From SIG307 sp964609025 (GTDB lineage: Bacteria; Bacillota; Clostridia; Lachnospirales; Lachnospiraceae), in the NCBI GenBank assembly GCA_964609025.1, contig CAZSQM010000017.1, positions 1 through 64,000 of the forward strand: DNA of 64,000 nucleotides, written 5' to 3'. The notes below the pieces were generated by a model. That model saw only the letters and a list, made by a program, of their open reading frames with translations. It did not search any database and was not told the DNA's origin. The translations under genes and the position numbers were made by a program. Shown here one piece after another: positions 61,822 through 64,000 of this stretch. Numbering within the stretch: position 1 is the stretch's first letter; each line of letters starts with the position of its first letter.

Positions 61822-61960
61822 TCAGACAGAGTTCGGATGACTGACGATATCGCCCCAGCTCTGAACCTCTTTCCTGACGGACTCTGTTTCCAGAATTCCT
61901 GCTGCAAAAAGCCATGCCCTGTCCTTCTCCGGCAGTGCATCAAGGCCCTCACCCTGTTCT
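61822..61960 (-). pseudogene. Possible C-terminal gene fragment
   Basis: One frame reads IEQGEGLDALPEKDRAWLFA, then AGILETESVRKEVQSWGDIV and SHPNSV before a stop at 61822. It looks protein-like, but has no start codon and its 5' end dissolves into the lipoprotein gene in another frame. It could be the tail of a lost gene. Confidence 0.3.
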
Positions 61961-61963
61961 ATC

Positions 61964-62692
61964 CTAGTAGTCCTCGTGATTTAGCGTTACTTCATCTACA
62001 ACATCATTGACAATCTCGACCTCATAATAATTAGTAGACGTCCTATTCTCACACCATTTATACGTCTTACTCCAATAGTCCGTAGTATCACTCTCATACT
62101 CACTGAGTTTAGTCGGTTCGCCAAATAAAGCAATCAGTTCATCTCCGCTAATAGGCATACCGGCAAACACATTACCCGGAAAAGTAACAATGCTTACACC
62201 AGTGGAAACTTCATAATCCGACTGGGTGACTTCAACTACTTTACAATCAGCATAAACGGTGTCGGCGGCGATATCGCTCACAATTTTAATGTATAACGCT
62301 TGTTTATCACCATCGTCCGCAAACAACATACATTCGGTCCATGAGTCTGCCTCTAATACTCTTTCGCTATCCGTACTTGTCATACTAAATCCGGTTGCCT
62401 CTGCTAACTCTGCATAACTACACGGCAAAGAAACCGTATAGCCATTCACTGTAATAGAATAATCAGCCCAAGTAGCATAGGTATCAGCGTTACCGTTCTC
62501 TTCAGCAGAGGTTGATTCCTTAGAATCCTCACCCGTCAATTCCTCCGTATCGCTTTCATTTCCGGTTCCCTGCTCCTCCTCTACATTTGTGGTAGGTAGT
62601 GCGTCGGTAGGCTCATTACCATCCTGCTCGGAACCGCAACCTGCAAACAACATCCCACTTAATAACCCGATGATTAAAAAAATCTTTTTCAT
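61964..62692 (-). CDS. Lipoprotein of unknown function
   Basis: A 242-residue protein with a signal peptide and lipobox (LLSGMLFAGC, Cys19). A long acidic Ser/Thr/Glu linker (about 20-70) precedes a folded domain (WADYSITVNGYTVSLPCSYA onward). The domain has the look of beta-rich Lachnospiraceae surface lipoproteins; no family is recognised. The ATG at 62692 has GGAGGTAAGT upstream. Confidence 0.75.
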   Translation of the reverse strand: MKKIFLIIGLLSGMLFAGCGSEQDGNEPTDALPTTNVEEEQGTGNESDTEELTGEDSKESTSAEENGNADTYATWADYSITVNGYTVSLPCSYAELAEATGFSMTSTDSERVLEADSWTECMLFADDGDKQALYIKIVSDIAADTVYADCKVVEVTQSDYEVSTGVSIVTFPGNVFAGMPISGDELIALFGEPTKLSEYESDTTDYWSKTYKWCENRTSTNYYEVEIVNDVVDEVTLNHEDY

Positions 62693-62795
62693 ACTTACCT
62701 CCAAATAATAAATTTTCTTTTTTCCAATCTTTATATAAGAGCTATTATACCAAAAATATCCGCAAAATTCAACATCTGGTCTCCTTCATCGGGTG

Positions 62796-63698
62796 TTATC
62801 CTTTTTTCATATTCGCCATATAAATACCTGCAATAATAATAACGGCACCGAGCATTTGCATTCCCGAAAAGCTTTCGTGAAGAACTAATACTCCGCCTAA
62901 TATAGATACAACAGTTGATGCACCTATAAACGATGATGTACGATTTACACCGATTTTTGCAATTGCTGTATTGGAAAGAAAAAATGCAACAATCGAACAG
63001 CCGATTCCCTGATACAGAACCGCCATCAAAAAGGACTTATTTTTAACCGGAAGACAAATCAGTTCTGAAATAGTTCCATGAATCACCGCTGATATCACAG
63101 CAGAAAATCCAAATAAGCATGCACCGGCAGCAAGCATTCCGTATGTAATTTCGGTTTCGGTAAACTCTTCCGTTTTCTCAACTAATACACTGTACATTGC
63201 ATAGGACATTACCGCCATAGTAAGAAAGAGGTATCCTGTTACTGACAAGCTTACAGAGGCCCCCGCAGCAAACACGGTTACCAAAACGCCGGCCAGCGTT
63301 ACAAGAATTCCAATGATTTGCCGCCTTGAAGGACGCTTTTTCAAAAATAATGTAGACATTACCAGAGATGCCACAGGAATGCAGGCGAGAAACACACCGC
63401 TCTCAGATGCAGATGTCAAACTAATGCCCAGTGTTTCACCGATAAAGTAAATCACTGGATGAAACAAAGCAATTATAAGTAAAGGTGCCGGATTCCTCCT
63501 CTTTATATTAACTTTAATCATTCCGGTCAATCTGCAAACGGTCATAATAATAAAAGCTATCACAAACCGCCATCCAAGTAATTCCAACGCTCCCGCCTGC
63601 ATTGTAGCCTGTTTTGTAAACACATAACTAAGTCCAAATAGTAGTTCACAGCCCAGAGCACACAAACAGCCGAGCACGATTTGATTTTTTTCTTTCAT
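62796..63698 (-). CDS. EamA/DMT-family transporter
   Basis: A 300-residue membrane protein with ten hydrophobic segments in two EamA repeats (ELLFGLSYVFTKQATMQAGA near the start; GVNRTSSFIGASTVVSILGG near the end). It belongs to the drug/metabolite transporter superfamily, often exporting amino acids or other metabolites. The start at 63698 (MKEKNQIVL) is preferred over an ATG four codons earlier, which sits too close to AGAGG. Confidence 0.85.
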   Translation of the reverse strand: MKEKNQIVLGCLCALGCELLFGLSYVFTKQATMQAGALELLGWRFVIAFIIMTVCRLTGMIKVNIKRRNPAPLLIIALFHPVIYFIGETLGISLTSASESGVFLACIPVASLVMSTLFLKKRPSRRQIIGILVTLAGVLVTVFAAGASVSLSVTGYLFLTMAVMSYAMYSVLVEKTEEFTETEITYGMLAAGACLFGFSAVISAVIHGTISELICLPVKNKSFLMAVLYQGIGCSIVAFFLSNTAIAKIGVNRTSSFIGASTVVSILGGVLVLHESFSGMQMLGAVIIIAGIYMANMKKG

Positions 63699-63970
63699 AC
63701 CTTCATACACCTCTATGCGTCAAAGCGGACAAATCGGGAGTTGTTCGTCTGATTTCTTACTATCGGCTCAAAGTTCGAACCAGCAACCTCCCCAAAGAAA
63801 AAAGAAATTTGTTTTAATATATCATATCTTACAAATTGTGTAAAGAGGGAGTGGAACGATGACCTGTCATTCAAGAATGCCTTCCTTCGCAGAAATCTCC
63901 CCTGCTTTTCCCCTTTGGTCCACCATACTTATGCCGGTTTTTCAGGTTACACTTTTCAAGTTACAGATTC
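63699..63970. other. Intergenic stretch without clear genes
   Basis: Nothing convincing is seen. A short segment at about 63757-63794, read on the minus strand, contains GGAGGTTGCTGGTTCGAAC, which resembles the T-arm region of a tRNA gene and may be a remnant. A 40-codon frame beginning near 63859 has no recognisable features. Confidence 0.3.
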
Positions 63971-63999
63971 TTGACAAATAAATACGTAAATGCTACCAT
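63971..63999 (+). promoter_or_regulatory. Promoter-like sequence at window end
   Basis: TTGACA (63971-63976), 17-base spacer, TACCAT (63994-63999), pointing out of the window to the right. Confidence 0.5.
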
Positions 64000-64000
64000 A

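Noticed and set aside
61740..61952. A 70-residue minus-strand frame MRALMHCRRRTGHG
   Set aside because: Its composition is unnatural; another frame over the same bases (61822-61960) reads like a real protein tail, so this one is its shadow.

Overview
The window looks like a chromosome segment of a Gram-positive Clostridia member, most likely a Lachnospiraceae-type gut anaerobe. Supporting signs are strong AGGAGG ribosome sites, TTGACA/TATAAT promoters, a glmS ribozyme, an FMN riboswitch, a YvyF-like protein, two DUF2812 proteins, a U32/DUF3656 peptidase, an archaeal-type AspRS, and pyrK/pyrD coding a type B dihydroorotate dehydrogenase. The exact species cannot be read from the sequence. One run of 100 Ns (3341-3440) is an assembly gap inside a tandem repeat.

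Layout. 1-19 kb: a SpoVB-like flippase, two GGDEF proteins, a NUDIX hydrolase, then a minus-strand cluster yvyF-like, ruvA, ruvB, zapA, U32 peptidase, SEDS-PBP fusion; then a YprB nuclease, lgt, a GNAT, an S51 peptidase, a lone HsdR_N nuclease-fold protein and a small XRE regulator. 19.5-29 kb: serC-serA and ilvD-ilvB, each pair with its own good promoter, an MFS transporter, and a TetR/ABC exporter operon with a doubled operator. 29.3-34.1 kb: a small decayed integrative island at the 3' end of ssrA (tmRNA), bounded by a 14-bp direct repeat. Its integrase, XRE regulator, PIN toxin and IS3-type transposase are all interrupted. 34-45.7 kb: a DUF2974 hydrolase, GNAT and methyltransferase genes, glmS behind its ribozyme, pyrE, a probable Panacea-type toxin-antitoxin pair, an Ntn hydrolase, a flavodoxin-like protein and a deaminase. 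45.8-51.4 kb: an archaeal-type AspRS with a long structured leader, then a GH127 arabinofuranosidase, a glycosidase remnant and an AraC regulator. 51-64 kb: pyrK-pyrD, a WYL regulator, two tRNAs, DegV, a PadR/DUF2812 operon with three operator copies, the FMN riboswitch with ribU, then an AT-richer tail of small accessory genes, two lipoproteins and several gene remnants.

The most interesting signal is the aspS leader. A promoter at 47707-47735 (minus strand) starts an RNA that encodes a 16-residue peptide, MHQNNQLAKLNRDDDR, with a good ribosome site. It carries three consecutive Asp codons and three Asn codons. Directly after it come five segments able to form 1:2, 2:3, 3:4 and 4:5 pairings, the last being an intrinsic terminator. 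A ribosome stalled at the first Asp codon would leave segment 1 free and favour read-through, while one at the stop codon would cover segment 1 and favour termination. This is the layout of ribosome-mediated attenuation, tuned to charging of tRNA-Asp/Asn, in front of a probable non-discriminating AspRS.

Other points worth attention: a SEDS-PBP fusion whose transpeptidase domain has lost its catalytic motifs; a family of palindromic elements that starts directly after the T-tract of intrinsic terminators at three loci; and a PadR gene whose best-placed start codon is ACG.
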